DNA of 64,000 nt from Methylomonas montana (GTDB taxonomy: Bacteria > Pseudomonadota > Gammaproteobacteria > Methylococcales > Methylomonadaceae), in contig NZ_CP129884.1 in the NCBI RefSeq assembly GCF_030490285.1, positions 2,418,001 through 2,482,000 of the forward strand. Reading direction: 5' to 3'. The notes beneath the pieces were generated by a model. It did no database searches. It was not told where the DNA came from and was given only the letters and a program-made list of their open reading frames with translations. Each line of letters begins with the position of its first letter. The first letter of the stretch is position 1. Positions 44,821 through 55,404 of this stretch are shown piece after piece. Position numbers and translations under genes: made by a program.

Positions 44821-45731
44821 CTAAGAATATTCCTTGCTTTATTATAGATCCTCTTAAATAAAGTTTTTTTTAATCCATTAAAAAAACACTCAAAAGACTT
44901 CCTTGCTTTTATATTTTCGCAAATGTTTGTTGTGAAAATCACGTCATAATAATCAACAACCTCTACATCAAATACACTTGATTTTGTACAATTAACCCCA
45001 AACCCATCATGCCCAATATTGCGCACAAAAGAATCTTTTGGATGAAGAGATAAGGCGCTATTTAAAAAGGATGACGCGTACCAGAAAACAGCCCAAGTAT
45101 CAATACGACCTTTCTTATTTAACCTTATTTGATCAAAATATCTATAAGCCCCACTTAGATTGTAGTCATAGATCATTTTTTTATTGAATAAGCACAAATA
45201 CAAATCCGAGTCCTTAACAAAATATTTCCATGCCCTATCCCAAGTCCCCCAACCCCAACACGTTGTTGGCTTCAAAAAAAAAGTACTATCGATATTTTTT
45301 GTATTAATAGGATAAACATAACCTGAAATATGAAATACCTTCTTTTCATTTTGATAAAAATTTAAAGCCTCGTTCATGAATTTCAAAAAAAAACGACTAG
45401 TCACTAAATCATCTTCCAAAACGATAATTTTTCCATATTGATTGACAATAGTAGTTACGCCATCAATAATAGACTTAGATAACCCCCAGTTTTTTTCTCT
45501 TTCAATGATCGTGATTTTTTTAAATCCTTGAATAGATTTAATGTACGACCTGACATCCATAACGGTTTGCCTAGAGTCATCATTTTTTGGTGCATCACTG
45601 TATATAATTAACTCGCTTTCAAATGCCAGTTCATTTTTTTGTAAAGCCTCAATAGTTTGCCTAGTGTGCCATGGACGATTATATACAAACAAAACCACAG
45701 GAGACAAATTCACTCTATGCTTCCTCAACAA
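44817..45731 (-). CDS. Glycosyltransferase, GT-A type
   Basis: The 304-residue protein begins with a GT-A nucleotide-binding strand, PVVLFVYNRPWHTRQTIEAL, and has IIVLEDDLVTSRFFLKFMNE, whose EDD is the metal-binding motif, plus TTCWGWGTWDRAWKYF. This matches the GNT-I/DUF-type sugar transferases often named 'glycosyltransferase' in O-antigen clusters. It is one of four or more transferases here; the sugar added cannot be read. Confidence 0.82.
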   Translation of the reverse strand: MLRKHRVNLSPVVLFVYNRPWHTRQTIEALQKNELAFESELIIYSDAPKNDDSRQTVMDVRSYIKSIQGFKKITIIEREKNWGLSKSIIDGVTTIVNQYGKIIVLEDDLVTSRFFLKFMNEALNFYQNEKKVFHISGYVYPINTKNIDSTFFLKPTTCWGWGTWDRAWKYFVKDSDLYLCLFNKKMIYDYNLSGAYRYFDQIRLNKKGRIDTWAVFWYASSFLNSALSLHPKDSFVRNIGHDGFGVNCTKSSVFDVEVVDYYDVIFTTNICENIKARKSFECFFNGLKKTLFKRIYNKARNILR

Positions 45732-45795
45732 AAAAACTTATCAACAAGTGCAAATTATATTAACACTCTTTTAAAAGAAAAAATATAATTTAGAT

Positions 45796-46632
45796 TTATT
45801 CAATAAGCCCATACAAGTCAAAATAATCGAAAACATTCTTTAATTGTTTGTCATTTTGTTTTTCTATAACATTTTTATGCCACAGCCCGCAGTCTTGCGT
45901 GCCTTCAATGGTTAAGAATTCGATACACGAATCTTTTGCCATAACAGTTTTAGTATTATTAATCAACGCCATCGCCTTAAACCAGACATCGTCAGCAGAC
46001 GGCGCCAACTTAATAAATAAATCTCTTTGAAAAACACTAGAGTTTAAAGAGCCACAAGGATAAAAAATACCACCCACACCAGTTGGAAATAGATTATAAG
46101 ATGGAACGCCGCCCGATGCAGCCTTCCAATTCAAATATGGAGTTAAAAGACTTTTATTTTTCTTTTTCATTAGCGCACATCTGTATGCCACCACGCAATG
46201 AGGAAACTCATTGTGCTTGGCATACAATCCATCTATAAACCAGCTAGGATATATAGCATCATCATCACAAGTAATAATATTATAATCAGGAAACTCTTCT
46301 ATTGAATATATAAGCTTTTTATACGATTTCAAATTACCATTCATAAATCTTATTTCCAGCCCTCTCCGCACTAATTTTTTTATGGACAATGGCACACTGA
46401 ACTCACTAATTTCATCTCCAGATAGCCATAGAATGATTTTACAGGGCTTAATGGTTTGGTTTAGCAAAGATTCTATTGCTAAATGAACAACGTTTAATCT
46501 TTTTGGATATGTCGTTAAACTTACGATAATTTTTTTGTCATTACATTCAACACCTGATGATTTTTTTAACAAAGAATACAAAATATATTTTAGTAAAATA
46601 AACCTATATTTTATCTTAATCTTAAAAAACAC
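45796..46632 (-). CDS. Glycosyltransferase-like protein with DDD motif
   Basis: The 278-residue protein starts with a basic, hydrophobic stretch (KYRFILLKYILYSLLKK), then KKIIVSLTTYPKRLNVVHLA, ESLLNQTIKPCKIILWLSGD and NIITCDDDAIYPSWFIDGLY. This is the GT-A pattern with a metal-binding DDD, found in cluster-encoded glycosyltransferases of unknown specificity. It abuts the flippase gene (1-base gap). Confidence 0.78.
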   Translation of the reverse strand: MFFKIKIKYRFILLKYILYSLLKKSSGVECNDKKIIVSLTTYPKRLNVVHLAIESLLNQTIKPCKIILWLSGDEISEFSVPLSIKKLVRRGLEIRFMNGNLKSYKKLIYSIEEFPDYNIITCDDDAIYPSWFIDGLYAKHNEFPHCVVAYRCALMKKKNKSLLTPYLNWKAASGGVPSYNLFPTGVGGIFYPCGSLNSSVFQRDLFIKLAPSADDVWFKAMALINNTKTVMAKDSCIEFLTIEGTQDCGLWHKNVIEKQNDKQLKNVFDYFDLYGLIE

Positions 46633-46633
46633 A

Positions 46634-47959
46634 TCAAATCCTGATTGAAAATATATTAAACGCTTTGCACTGCTGAAAAAAACACACCCTTGTTTTTCTA
46701 AAAAGACACAAGCTAAAAAAATTCACATAAAAATATGAAACAAAAGTAGCATAAGCCGCTCCATAAACACCCGCATTTTCTATAAGAAAATAATTTAACA
46801 AAATACTTACAATAGCCCCTGAAGAAGTTCTGAATAATGCATTTTTAACCAGATTTTCAGTAATAACCCACTTAGACGAAGCAACCCCTAGATTTACAAA
46901 AACCCCCACCCATATCAAAATCATAAATATAGGTCCAGCGTCTTTATAGGCTTCACCGTATAAAAAGGCAATTAACCAATCACTCAAAAATGTCATAGGA
47001 ATGGCAATGCCAATAGCTAGCCATACCATAAAAGTGTATAGTCTCTGCAAGTACTGATTATACAGTTCCTCATTAGACTTTTTAGCATTAAGTATCGCTG
47101 GAAAAATAGAACTCGTAATCATGACAGGTATAAAATACCATGCTTCGCTTAGGCGAACAGCGGCTGAATAAATACCAACCTCGTACTCACCGAGCATGTC
47201 TTTAATCATTATTTGGTTGATTCGCATATAGATCATCACCACAATTGACGACAAGGTAAGCGGCCAGGAATCTTTAATAAGCTTTTTTACTATGGTTATA
47301 TCAAAACACTTAAAGAAGCTTGGTTTCTCATGAAAAGAATAAGCAATAAAGTAACACGTAGCTAGAGTGAGTGAGTCAAATAATGTTACTAGTACAAACA
47401 AAAATAACTCCGCATTGGTCATCACCAAATAGACTTTGATTAATGAAGACAGTGTAAGCTGTATAACTTTACAAATTGACACAACTTTCGCAAGAACTTG
47501 TGATTGAAAATAATATTCAACCACTTCAAAGCTTTGGAAAACTAAGCCAGCCGTAATTATAAAAATAAAAAAATTAGTGGTGGCATCATTTGATGTAAAA
47601 GGGACGATGATGATGATTATCGCGATAACAATAAATGCCCCAATTAATTCTAACCAAAATGCGGTTCCCAAGTAAATATCTCGTTGATCACGCTGATTGA
47701 CCAATTCACGCACCATAATACCATCAAGCCCTAGTCTAGCCATGCCGCTAAAGATAGAGGTAAACGCCAATATGTAACTAAATAAACCGAATTGTTCTGG
47801 CCCCAAATAACGCGCCACCCAGATACCGACCAAAAGCCCAGCGATGATGCGCAGCACTTGCTCAATCATCATCCATAACGTATTTTTAAAATAACGTTTA
47901 AATCCTTGATGCTGTGCCAAGTGACTTAACCTATTCTTTAGCTTTGACAATATGCTCAC
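46634..47959 (-). CDS. Wzx-type oligosaccharide flippase
   Basis: The 441-residue protein has about 12 membrane helices and the MATE/Wzx family start FKNTLWMMIEQVLRIIAGLL then GIWVARYLGPEQFGLFSYIL. It would flip lipid-linked repeat units across the inner membrane before polymerisation. No Wzy polymerase is obvious in the window. The IS1595 element lies 57 bases upstream of its start and may have separated it from its original promoter. Confidence 0.9.
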   Translation of the reverse strand: MSILSKLKNRLSHLAQHQGFKRYFKNTLWMMIEQVLRIIAGLLVGIWVARYLGPEQFGLFSYILAFTSIFSGMARLGLDGIMVRELVNQRDQRDIYLGTAFWLELIGAFIVIAIIIIIVPFTSNDATTNFFIFIITAGLVFQSFEVVEYYFQSQVLAKVVSICKVIQLTLSSLIKVYLVMTNAELFLFVLVTLFDSLTLATCYFIAYSFHEKPSFFKCFDITIVKKLIKDSWPLTLSSIVVMIYMRINQIMIKDMLGEYEVGIYSAAVRLSEAWYFIPVMITSSIFPAILNAKKSNEELYNQYLQRLYTFMVWLAIGIAIPMTFLSDWLIAFLYGEAYKDAGPIFMILIWVGVFVNLGVASSKWVITENLVKNALFRTSSGAIVSILLNYFLIENAGVYGAAYATFVSYFYVNFFSLCLFRKTRVCFFQQCKAFNIFSIRI

Positions 47960-48007
47960 GATATTTTGTTATTGGAAATTGACTTACATTATCAAAATTG
48001 CTACTTA

Positions 48008-48015
48008 ATGCTTTT
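48008..48015. repeat. Target site duplication of IS1595 element, left copy
   Basis: ATGCTTTT at 48008-48015 is repeated exactly at 49049-49056; 8 bases is the usual duplication for this IS family. Confidence 0.85.
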
Positions 48016-49048
48016 CCTGATTACCCATAAGCCTCAGCTAATTTGAGCAAACGGCCCGGCATGGGTGGAGAATTAGCCGCAGCGATGAGAAACCGCGGCA
48101 TTATGGTTTGCAGATCGAATCTGCGATTAAAACGATAACAAAACTCGGCCAGATAGCGGGGTAAATGTTTGGACTGAATGGCATGGTAAGTGCCATTGAT
48201 GGCGCGCTTCACGTTACCGATCATGGTATTGACCCAGGCGAATTCTTCTTTCGTCACGCTGTCAGGACCACCGCCGGTGACAATGGAGTAATGGTGACAA
48301 CCGTGATCGAGCACGGCGGAAAAGCAAGCTAAGCCGTCCGAGTACACCAGACTACCCGGCTGAAGATGATGGCCGGCCCAGCGCTTGATTTCGCTGTTGC
48401 GGAAGCCTTTGACGACATTCAAGTTCATCGCGATAGGATGGTGTTCCTTGTTCAGCGCCACCGCCGCGACAAAAGGCGTCTTGTTTTCCGAACCTCGCCC
48501 GCGTTTGCCACCCCGATGCTCGCCGCCCCAGTAAACGTCATCGAGTTGAATAATGCCGGTCAGCGGTTTGCGATCATCGCGCTCTTTCATTGCCTGCATG
48601 ATCTTGTGCTTGAGGCTCCAGGCGGTGTTGTAGGAAACGCCGATTTGCCGCTTCAAGGCTAAAGCCGACAAACTGGTTTTGGCTTGAGTCAGCAGATGAA
48701 TCGCCAGAAACCACACGGTGAGCGGCAACTTGGTTTGTTCGAACAGCGTACCGCTGATCAACGAGGTTTGGTGATGGCACGTCGTGCACTGATACAAATT
48801 GCGAGTCTTGATCACGCTATAGCGGCGGCGACCGCAGCCTGGGCATTGAAACCCGGATGGCCATCGCGCCTGAAATAGCCCTGCGGCACACTGGCTTTCA
48901 GTACCGTAGCGATTCATGAAATCCGTCAGGCTAAAGCCTTTTTGAAATTGGATCGGATTCTTTTTCATGCCACGATCTCCTGTCAGTTCATAGCTTTCAT
49001 TGGACTAGCAGGATGCTCGTAAGTTGCTGAGGGTCGTGGGTAATCAGG
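48016..49048 (-). mobile_element. IS1595-family (ISXO2-like) insertion sequence, 1033 bp
   Basis: The ends are CCTGATTACCCA at 48016-48027 and TGGGTAATCAGG at 49037-49048, perfect 12-base inverted repeats with partial similarity continuing inward (CTCAGC on both sides). The transposase stop codon lies in the left repeat. It is inserted between a glycosyltransferase gene and the flippase gene of the glycan cluster, in the same orientation. Confidence 0.93.
48021..48968 (-). CDS. IS1595-family transposase
   Basis: The 315-residue protein has an N-terminal zinc ribbon, CPGCGRRRY with CTTCHHQT (residues about 43-68), then an ISXO2-type DDE domain: IIQLDDVYWGGEHRGGKRGR with the first acidic residues, SLVYSDGLACFS, and EEFAWVNTMIGNVKRAI in the third block. 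All parts are present and in frame, so the element looks complete. Confidence 0.92.
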   Translation of the reverse strand: MKKNPIQFQKGFSLTDFMNRYGTESQCAAGLFQARWPSGFQCPGCGRRRYSVIKTRNLYQCTTCHHQTSLISGTLFEQTKLPLTVWFLAIHLLTQAKTSLSALALKRQIGVSYNTAWSLKHKIMQAMKERDDRKPLTGIIQLDDVYWGGEHRGGKRGRGSENKTPFVAAVALNKEHHPIAMNLNVVKGFRNSEIKRWAGHHLQPGSLVYSDGLACFSAVLDHGCHHYSIVTGGGPDSVTKEEFAWVNTMIGNVKRAINGTYHAIQSKHLPRYLAEFCYRFNRRFDLQTIMPRFLIAAANSPPMPGRLLKLAEAYG

Positions 49049-49056
49049 ATGCTTTT
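49049..49056. repeat. Target site duplication of IS1595 element, right copy
   Basis: This is an exact repeat of ATGCTTTT at 48008-48015. It starts 5 bases before the 3' end of the glycosyltransferase gene, which is therefore left intact. Confidence 0.85.
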
Positions 49057-49060
49057 TTAG

Positions 49061-49945
49061 TTACCATGAACGTAATAAAAATATCCAGCGCCTACCCCAG
49101 TAAACCAATAGATATCGTACGGTATACAAAGCGACACCTAACAGATATAGATGGGGAATGGGATAATGCGCTTTAAATAAGGTTGTTACATCGCGTAAGT
49201 TGCGATGTGAGCGGATGTTTCTCAATGACTGCAAGAATTCAGCGAAATTGAGTGTACCTGGATTATCCGCGAGCGTTGTGCGCATGTTATCAATTTCGAC
49301 CAAGGCCCTAGACGCTACATAAAGTAGGATGCCCTGTTTACGGGCACGTAAATAGAAATCGTGATCGGCGCCATAATGAGGTAATCGCTTTTCATCGAAC
49401 AATCCGATTTGATTAAATACTCCGGCCGGTATGACAACACCCCGGCCACCCACGATAAGCTTAACGGGAAGTAATTCACGCATAGCCATGTCGGGTGTCA
49501 TTTCCTTGGGACCGGATAGGCTAGGAAAACCAAGCAGAAAACAGCTGTGCGGACTAATGGAGATGAGGCGCTCAGTTCGACAATCGCGCTGCACTGGCGC
49601 AATAATGGCGTCAGGGCATTTATCTATTAAATCGGCCAGGATAGCGATTGCATCAGACGTCACATAGCAATCATTATTCAGTAGCATGATCGCATCCGCA
49701 CCGCGCTCAAGCGAGAAGCGAATGCCCAAATTGTTTGCGCCAGCCCACCAAAGTTCAGAAGAACCCGCCAAGCGGGTGACTTCTGGGTATTCTTCTGTCA
49801 ATCCAATCCGTGTTTCATCCGTCGTACCATGATCCACGACTAGAACAGTAAACTGGTTGTATTGACTGGCACGTAAGGCTTCCAGGCATTGGCGGGTTTG
49901 GGCGTAGCCGTTGAAATCGGTGATGACAATGTAAAGCTTGTTCAT
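49061..49945 (-). CDS. Glycosyltransferase family 2 (rhamnosyltransferase-like)
   Basis: The 294-residue protein has a GT-A fold: LYIVITDFNGYAQTRQCLEA, TVLVVDHGTTDETRIGL, LWWAGANNLGIRFSLERGAD and MLLNNDCYV, with the metal-binding NND in place of DxD, as in rhamnosyltransferases. PHYGADHDFYLRARKQG follows. It overlaps the next transferase gene by 4 bases (ATGA) and is the last gene before the IS1595 element. Confidence 0.88.
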   Translation of the reverse strand: MNKLYIVITDFNGYAQTRQCLEALRASQYNQFTVLVVDHGTTDETRIGLTEEYPEVTRLAGSSELWWAGANNLGIRFSLERGADAIMLLNNDCYVTSDAIAILADLIDKCPDAIIAPVQRDCRTERLISISPHSCFLLGFPSLSGPKEMTPDMAMRELLPVKLIVGGRGVVIPAGVFNQIGLFDEKRLPHYGADHDFYLRARKQGILLYVASRALVEIDNMRTTLADNPGTLNFAEFLQSLRNIRSHRNLRDVTTLFKAHYPIPHLYLLGVALYTVRYLLVYWGRRWIFLLRSW

Positions 49946-51018
49946 CGTACAAGCTTAGTCAATTCTTTGTGAAGTTTTCGTCCGATTGATTGCCAATCCA
50001 AATCGTTAGGATACGGCGCGATTTCTGGGTGTTTGAGTTGCGACTCGATTGCACGTGCCATGTCCTCAACGGTTGGATCGCACAAGGACGAGGGCGCATC
50101 TTTAAATATTTGTGCGTGGTTGGAAACATTGGTGGCGACAACCGGCTTGCCGCAAGCGAGGTATTCGGCGATTTTGCATGCACCTGACATGCAGTTAAAA
50201 GTATCGTCAGCATAGGGTAGACACACCACATCACAGGCCTGTATCAAGGTGGGTATCGATGATTGCGGCAATTCACCAAAATAGTCGATCCAAGATTCGT
50301 TGATACAGATATCGGTTAGCCTTCCCGCCAATACAAGACGCAATGTCGGTGTCTTTTCTCTAATCTTTCTACAGGCTTCGATCAGAAGCGGCCCTCTCGT
50401 TGGAATGATTGAGCCAAAATAACCGACCAAAGGTATATCTGCCGGCAATTTTAAGGTTTGCCTAGCCTGCACGCTATCACCTGTCGTAAATGCAGTTCGA
50501 TCGACGCCATTCTCAATTAACAAAGCATTTTCATTGAGTCCGGCTAAGACAGCTTGTAATAGCGGTTTACTCGCGCACATCACTAAATCCGCGTTCTTAA
50601 CCGTATGATTAAAGAGTGAAGTTAATCCCGGAAAGCGGTTAATCCGAAACACCGGGTAATAATCATATACATCAAATACAAAGCGTATGCCGAGCCTGCG
50701 CGCAATATTTAAACCGACATAACCGATGTAGATATCACCACTGGCAATTAAAATGTCGGGGTTTGCCTTGTATATATTGCGGTATGCATGCCAGAGGAAT
50801 CCGGGTATTTTGGTGGACGTTGCGGGTATGGTTCGAAATAAGACGCCATTGTCCTGAATCGAAGTGCTTATCCGATTTCGGTAATCAAAGGCGTCTACGA
50901 GTACCTTGTTTCCCTGTTGCGCTAACTGCATGGGCAAATGATAAAGCCGCCCGAATCTATCGTTGATAAGGTCTTTATTGGTGTAGTAGCGCTTACAGAG
51001 GAGATAGATATTCATCAA
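49942..51018 (-). CDS. Glycosyltransferase family 4
   Basis: The 358-residue GT-B protein has IRFVFDVYDYYPVFRINRF in the N-terminal domain and, in the C-terminal domain, PLVGYFGSIIPTRGPLLIEA, DVVCLPYADDTFNCMSGACK and IAEYLACGKPVVATNVSNHA, the UDP- or GDP-sugar site. It lacks membrane spans and would work at the inner face of the membrane. The start is ATG 51018 or 51015. The sequence composition here is closer to the core genome than that of the genes beyond the IS. Confidence 0.9.
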   Translation of the reverse strand: MMNIYLLCKRYYTNKDLINDRFGRLYHLPMQLAQQGNKVLVDAFDYRNRISTSIQDNGVLFRTIPATSTKIPGFLWHAYRNIYKANPDILIASGDIYIGYVGLNIARRLGIRFVFDVYDYYPVFRINRFPGLTSLFNHTVKNADLVMCASKPLLQAVLAGLNENALLIENGVDRTAFTTGDSVQARQTLKLPADIPLVGYFGSIIPTRGPLLIEACRKIREKTPTLRLVLAGRLTDICINESWIDYFGELPQSSIPTLIQACDVVCLPYADDTFNCMSGACKIAEYLACGKPVVATNVSNHAQIFKDAPSSLCDPTVEDMARAIESQLKHPEIAPYPNDLDWQSIGRKLHKELTKLVR

Positions 51019-51145
51019 CCCAAACTGCTCAATTATGCGGGCGGTCTATTGAATTATTCTGATGAAATTTAGACGCCCGAATAAGCAAGACGAGCGTCGT
51101 CATTCATCCAAATGCATTCCATAGAGCAACAGAAGAAAACTTCCA

Positions 51146-52252
51146 TTAATGGTCCGCCGCAAAAGCAATATGTTGGCAGATCATAGCACTGGGACTTTCA
51201 TTAACAATGTCCCCATTGATAACTTTCGAAGCCGGGGATGCTTCAAGATCGGCTAGAAATTTTTGCAAATTACTGAATGACAGCCCACCCAAATACACAT
51301 TCGCACCTAGGCCTTCCTGTCGCTCAGTACTTTTTCTCATAAGTAAGGTAGGTATGTTAAGCAACGATAGTTCTTCTTGATTGCTGCCGCCATCCGTAAT
51401 GACAAATCTAGCCGAGGACAACAGTCGCACAAATTCAATGTATCCACACCTGCTTCTCAGCTCGATATTGTTATTTTTTTCCAGGTCAGCCATCAGGCCT
51501 GTGGCGATCAACTGTTTCCGAGTAGCGGGGTGCAAAACAAAAATCAGTGGGTAGCGTGTTGCAACCAGAGTCACCTGTTCAATGATTTGTCTAAGCGTAT
51601 TAATCGGGAAAATATTTTCGAATCGATGTATCGACACTACACCATATACGCTCTCAGTAACAGGGGGCTCAACCATTTCACCTAATGCTAAGGCAAGAGA
51701 ATCGGCAATCGTATTACTGCCAGTATTAATTTTAACGAGATGTTTATGATTTTTAAGATTTGCTGTTGCCCATTCTCCAGGGCAAAAAGCAATGTCAGAA
51801 AAGTAAGCCGTGATGCGACGGACAATTTCTTCGGGGAACGGATTTAGCAAGTTAAATGATCTTAAACCGGCTTCGATATGACCGACCTTGATCTTTAAGC
51901 GTTTACCCAACAGGGCTCCCAATAAAGTCGATAATGTGTCACCATGAACCAGCAAAACGTCATTAGGGTTTGGTCGCCCGGTTGGCAATAACCCTACCGG
52001 ATTTAAAATAATTGCACTACCCAATTGGAGTACCCACTTCAATGCATGCAGGATGGTCTTGACTTCCTGTGGGTGTTGACAGAGCGAATGCCAGCGAGTC
52101 TGAATCTGGAAATCACGAATAAGATCATCCATGCTTTCCTGGTGCTGACCAGTATAGAGTAGGGTAATTGACCAATTACGTGTTTCAATCTGACGAATGA
52201 CCGGCGCCATCTTCACTAGCTGGGCGCGAGTGCCAATAACCACGTATATCAT
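51146..52252 (-). CDS. UDP-N-acetylglucosamine 2-epimerase (non-hydrolysing)
   Basis: The 368-residue protein follows the WecB/MnaA family: VVIGTRAQLVKMAPVIRQIE (variant of GTRPE), LYTGQHQESMDDL, VLLVHGDTLSTLLGALLGKR, KVGHIEAGLRSFNLLNPFPE and VVSIHRFENIF with the catalytic HRxEN His. LLMRKSTERQEGL resembles the family's late RxxTERPE motif. It would make UDP-ManNAc for the surface glycan. GTRPE is GTRAQ here, a small departure. The start at 52252 follows the oadB gene end in the same direction by 19 bases. Confidence 0.85.
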   Translation of the reverse strand: MIYVVIGTRAQLVKMAPVIRQIETRNWSITLLYTGQHQESMDDLIRDFQIQTRWHSLCQHPQEVKTILHALKWVLQLGSAIILNPVGLLPTGRPNPNDVLLVHGDTLSTLLGALLGKRLKIKVGHIEAGLRSFNLLNPFPEEIVRRITAYFSDIAFCPGEWATANLKNHKHLVKINTGSNTIADSLALALGEMVEPPVTESVYGVVSIHRFENIFPINTLRQIIEQVTLVATRYPLIFVLHPATRKQLIATGLMADLEKNNNIELRSRCGYIEFVRLLSSARFVITDGGSNQEELSLLNIPTLLMRKSTERQEGLGANVYLGGLSFSNLQKFLADLEASPASKVINGDIVNESPSAMICQHIAFAADH

Positions 52253-52271
52253 AAGCTATATCAGATGCGAC

Positions 52272-53399
52272 CTAGCGCACCAAACTCAACAAGACCCCTG
52301 CAGCCACCGCCGAGCCAATCACGCCGGCGACATTCGGCCCCATCGCGTGCATCAATAGGAAGTTATGCGGGTTACTTTCCAGACCGATTTTATTAGCCAC
52401 TCGCGCGGCCATCGGCACGGCGGAGACACCGGCCGCGCCGATCAAGGGGTTGATCGGCGTGCTGCTGAAACGATTCATGACTTTAGCCATCAGTACGCCA
52501 CTCGCGGTGCCAATGGAAAACGCCACCGCGCCGAGACCTAAAATGCCCAGGGTTTCCATCGTCAAAAACGCTTCGGCGCTCAGTTTGGAGCCAACCGATA
52601 ATCCTAAGAAGATCGTGACGATATTGATTAATTCGTTCTGCGCGGTTTTGCTCAATCTATCCACCACGCCGCTGGCGTTCATCAGATTACCCAGACAAAA
52701 CATGCCGACCAGCGGCGCCGCCGACGGCAGCAGCATGGCGGTCAATACCAGCAACATCAGTGGGAACACGATTTTTTCGGCCTTGCTGACCACTCTGAGT
52801 TGTTGCATTTCTATCCGACGCTCTTGTTCGCTGGTCAATGCGCGCATGATGGGCGGCTGGATCAGCGGCACTAATGCCATGTAGGAATACGCCGCCACCG
52901 CGATCGCCCCCAATAATTCAGGCGCCAATTTGGACGCTACGTAAATCGCGGTGGGCCCGTCGGCACCGCCGATGATGGCAATCGCCGCCGCTTGTTTAAG
53001 CGTGAAATCCATGCCTGGAATCACATTCAAGGCCAGCGCACCGAACAGTGTCGCAAAAATACCGAATTGCGCCGCGGCACCCAGGAACAAGGTTTTGGGA
53101 TTGGCTAGCATAGGCCCAAAATCGGTCATTGCGCCGACGCCCATAAAAATCAAGAGCGGAAACACGCCTGCCTTGATGCCACCGTACATGTAGTAAAGGA
53201 TGCCGCCCTCTTCTATCATGCCTGCCACCGGAATGTTGCTTAATACCGCACCAAATCCGATTGGCAATAACAACAGGGGTTCGAAGCCTTTTTTGATCGC
53301 CAGATACAATAGCAAAAAGCCAACCGCCATCATGACGACTTGCGGCCCGGTAACGTTATAGATACCTGTGCTTTCCCACAACAGTCTAAGATTTTCCAT
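52272..53399 (-). CDS. oadB: Oxaloacetate decarboxylase, sodium-pumping β subunit
   Basis: The 375-residue integral membrane protein has about nine helices and the β-subunit marks [36 protein letters not shown] and [20 protein letters not shown] (the conserved Asp region essential for Na+ transport), plus [16 protein letters not shown] near the end. It couples decarboxylation of carboxybiotin to Na+ export. It is the third gene of oadGAB and lies 139 bases downstream of oadA. The relatives in glutaconyl- and methylmalonyl-CoA decarboxylase are excluded by the neighbouring OadA. Confidence 0.94.
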   Translation of the reverse strand: MENLRLLWESTGIYNVTGPQVVMMAVGFLLLYLAIKKGFEPLLLLPIGFGAVLSNIPVAGMIEEGGILYYMYGGIKAGVFPLLIFMGVGAMTDFGPMLANPKTLFLGAAAQFGIFATLFGALALNVIPGMDFTLKQAAAIAIIGGADGPTAIYVASKLAPELLGAIAVAAYSYMALVPLIQPPIMRALTSEQERRIEMQQLRVVSKAEKIVFPLMLLVLTAMLLPSAAPLVGMFCLGNLMNASGVVDRLSKTAQNELINIVTIFLGLSVGSKLSAEAFLTMETLGILGLGAVAFSIGTASGVLMAKVMNRFSSTPINPLIGAAGVSAVPMAARVANKIGLESNPHNFLLMHAMGPNVAGVIGSAVAAGVLLSLVR

Positions 53400-53538
53400 G
53401 GAGTGCTTTAATTAAATCGTTTGTTTGAACGGAACGGCTGATGACGAACTACCCGCCTTATCCTAAAGACCAGGCGGCTTAGTCGTGTATTAAATTCCGG
53501 TCCAAAGTATGTCTGACCGGGATGCCGAAAGGCAGGCG

Positions 53539-55350
53539 TTACAGGGTCACCAATACGTCGCCTACCGCCACGGAATCGCCTTGACGGACATTTACCGCAC
53601 TGACGATGCCAGCTACTTTAGCGCGAATTTCGGTTTCCATTTTCATCGCTTCCATAATCATCACCACATCGCCCTCGGAAAGATGAGAGCCGACATTGAC
53701 ATTCACTTTCAGCACCACACCGGCCAGCGGCGATTCGACTACACCGCTACCACTGACGATAGGCGCGGTAGCCGCCAGCATCGGGCCGCTATCCGGAGCG
53801 GCTGTCACAACCGCCGCTTGCACGATAATATCCGCTCCGCCCGGCGCGACCGCTACATGATAGTTCTTACCGTCGACATTAACGGTATAGGTTTCGGCTG
53901 CGCCACTAGCTGACGGCGCGGCGATGGCGGGCGCTGCCGCCACGGCCGGCGCCAAACTTGGCGCCGGTTCAAACGCAGCTGGGTTACCGCGATTTTGAAG
54001 AAACTTCCAACCGACCTGAGCAAATAGCCCGTTAATCAGGGCGTCTTCTTCTACATTCTCAGCCAACTTAACACCTTCGGCTGCCGCTTTGGTTTTTACT
54101 TCCGCAACCAATTTGTCCATTTCTGCTTCCAGCAAGTCCGCTGGACGACAGGTAATCGGCTTGGCACCGTTCAGCACTCTAGCCTGTAATTCTTTATCGA
54201 CGGGCGCCGGCGTAGCACCGTATTCGCCTTTCAGCACGCCGGCCGTTTCCTTACTGATGGTTTTATAGCGTTCGCCGGCCAGTACGTTCAATACCGCCTG
54301 GGTGCCGACAATTTGTGAAGTCGGCGTCACCAACGGGATGTAGCCCAGGTCTTTACGCACCAAGGGAATTTCGTGCAACACTTCGTCGAAGCGATCCGCC
54401 GCGCCCTGCTCTCTTAATTGACTTTCCATATTCGTCAACATGCCGCCCGGCACTTGCGAGACCAAAATCCGGCCATCAACGCCTTTCAAGCTGCCTTCGA
54501 ATTGTGCGTATTTCTTGCGCACCTCACGGAAATAAGCGGCGATTTTTTCCAGCTTGATCAAATTCAGGCCGGTATCGCGTTTTTGGCCCTGAAAACTGGC
54601 AACGATGGTTTCGGTAGGATTGTGGCCATAAGTCATGCTTAAAGAGGAAATCGCGGTATCGACATTATCGACACCGGCTTCCACGGCCTTGATATAAGTT
54701 CCGACGCTCAAGCCGGTCGTGGCGTGGCATTGCATATGAATCGGAATCGCCACGGCTTTTTTCAGCTTGCTGATCAGTTCGTAAGCATCGTAAGGGGTCA
54801 GCAAACCGGCCATATCCTTAATACAAATGGAATGCGCGCCCATGTCCTCGATTTGCTTACCCTGCTCGATCCATTTTTTGATGGTATGCACCGGGCTGGT
54901 GGTGTAGGAGATGGTGCCTTGGGCATGGGCATCGGTATTCAGTACCGCTTTAATCGCGCGTTCGATGTTGCGCATATCGTTCATCGCATCGAAGATACGG
55001 AATACATCGATGCCATTCACCACGCAACGTTCGACGAATTTATCGACGACATCGTCGGCATAATGCCGGTAACCCAAAATATTTTGACCGCGGAACAACA
55101 TTTGCTGCGGTGTGTTAGGCATGGCTTTTTTCAACAAACGCAATCTTTCCCAAGGATCCTCACCCAAATAGCGGATGCAGGCATCAAAGGTTGCGCCACC
55201 CCAGGATTCAATCGACCAGTAACCGATTTGATCAAGCTGCTCGCAAATCGGCAGCATGTCTTCTATGCGCAGCCGGGTTGCCAGAATTGACTGATGGGCA
55301 TCGCGTAATACCACCTCAGTAATTCCTAGGGGCTTGTTTACCTTTTCCAC
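53539..55350 (-). CDS. oadA: Oxaloacetate decarboxylase α subunit
   Basis: The 603-residue protein has an N-terminal HMG-CoA-lyase-like carboxyltransferase domain ([20 protein letters not shown]; metal-binding [29 protein letters not shown]). A PYC_OADA-type central domain follows ([20 protein letters not shown]), then an Ala/Pro-rich hinge (about 470-500) and a C-terminal biotinyl domain with [12 protein letters not shown], whose Lys carries biotin. It transfers the carboxyl of oxaloacetate to biotin, giving pyruvate. Gene order G-A-B on one strand matches the known operon. Confidence 0.95.
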   Translation of the reverse strand: MEKVNKPLGITEVVLRDAHQSILATRLRIEDMLPICEQLDQIGYWSIESWGGATFDACIRYLGEDPWERLRLLKKAMPNTPQQMLFRGQNILGYRHYADDVVDKFVERCVVNGIDVFRIFDAMNDMRNIERAIKAVLNTDAHAQGTISYTTSPVHTIKKWIEQGKQIEDMGAHSICIKDMAGLLTPYDAYELISKLKKAVAIPIHMQCHATTGLSVGTYIKAVEAGVDNVDTAISSLSMTYGHNPTETIVASFQGQKRDTGLNLIKLEKIAAYFREVRKKYAQFEGSLKGVDGRILVSQVPGGMLTNMESQLREQGAADRFDEVLHEIPLVRKDLGYIPLVTPTSQIVGTQAVLNVLAGERYKTISKETAGVLKGEYGATPAPVDKELQARVLNGAKPITCRPADLLEAEMDKLVAEVKTKAAAEGVKLAENVEEDALINGLFAQVGWKFLQNRGNPAAFEPAPSLAPAVAAAPAIAAPSASGAAETYTVNVDGKNYHVAVAPGGADIIVQAAVVTAAPDSGPMLAATAPIVSGSGVVESPLAGVVLKVNVNVGSHLSEGDVVMIMEAMKMETEIRAKVAGIVSAVNVRQGDSVAVGDVLVTL

Positions 55351-55404
55351 TCTTTTCTCCTAATGACTTTTTTGGGTCGAGTACTGCTTACCTTATGGGT
55401 ATGA

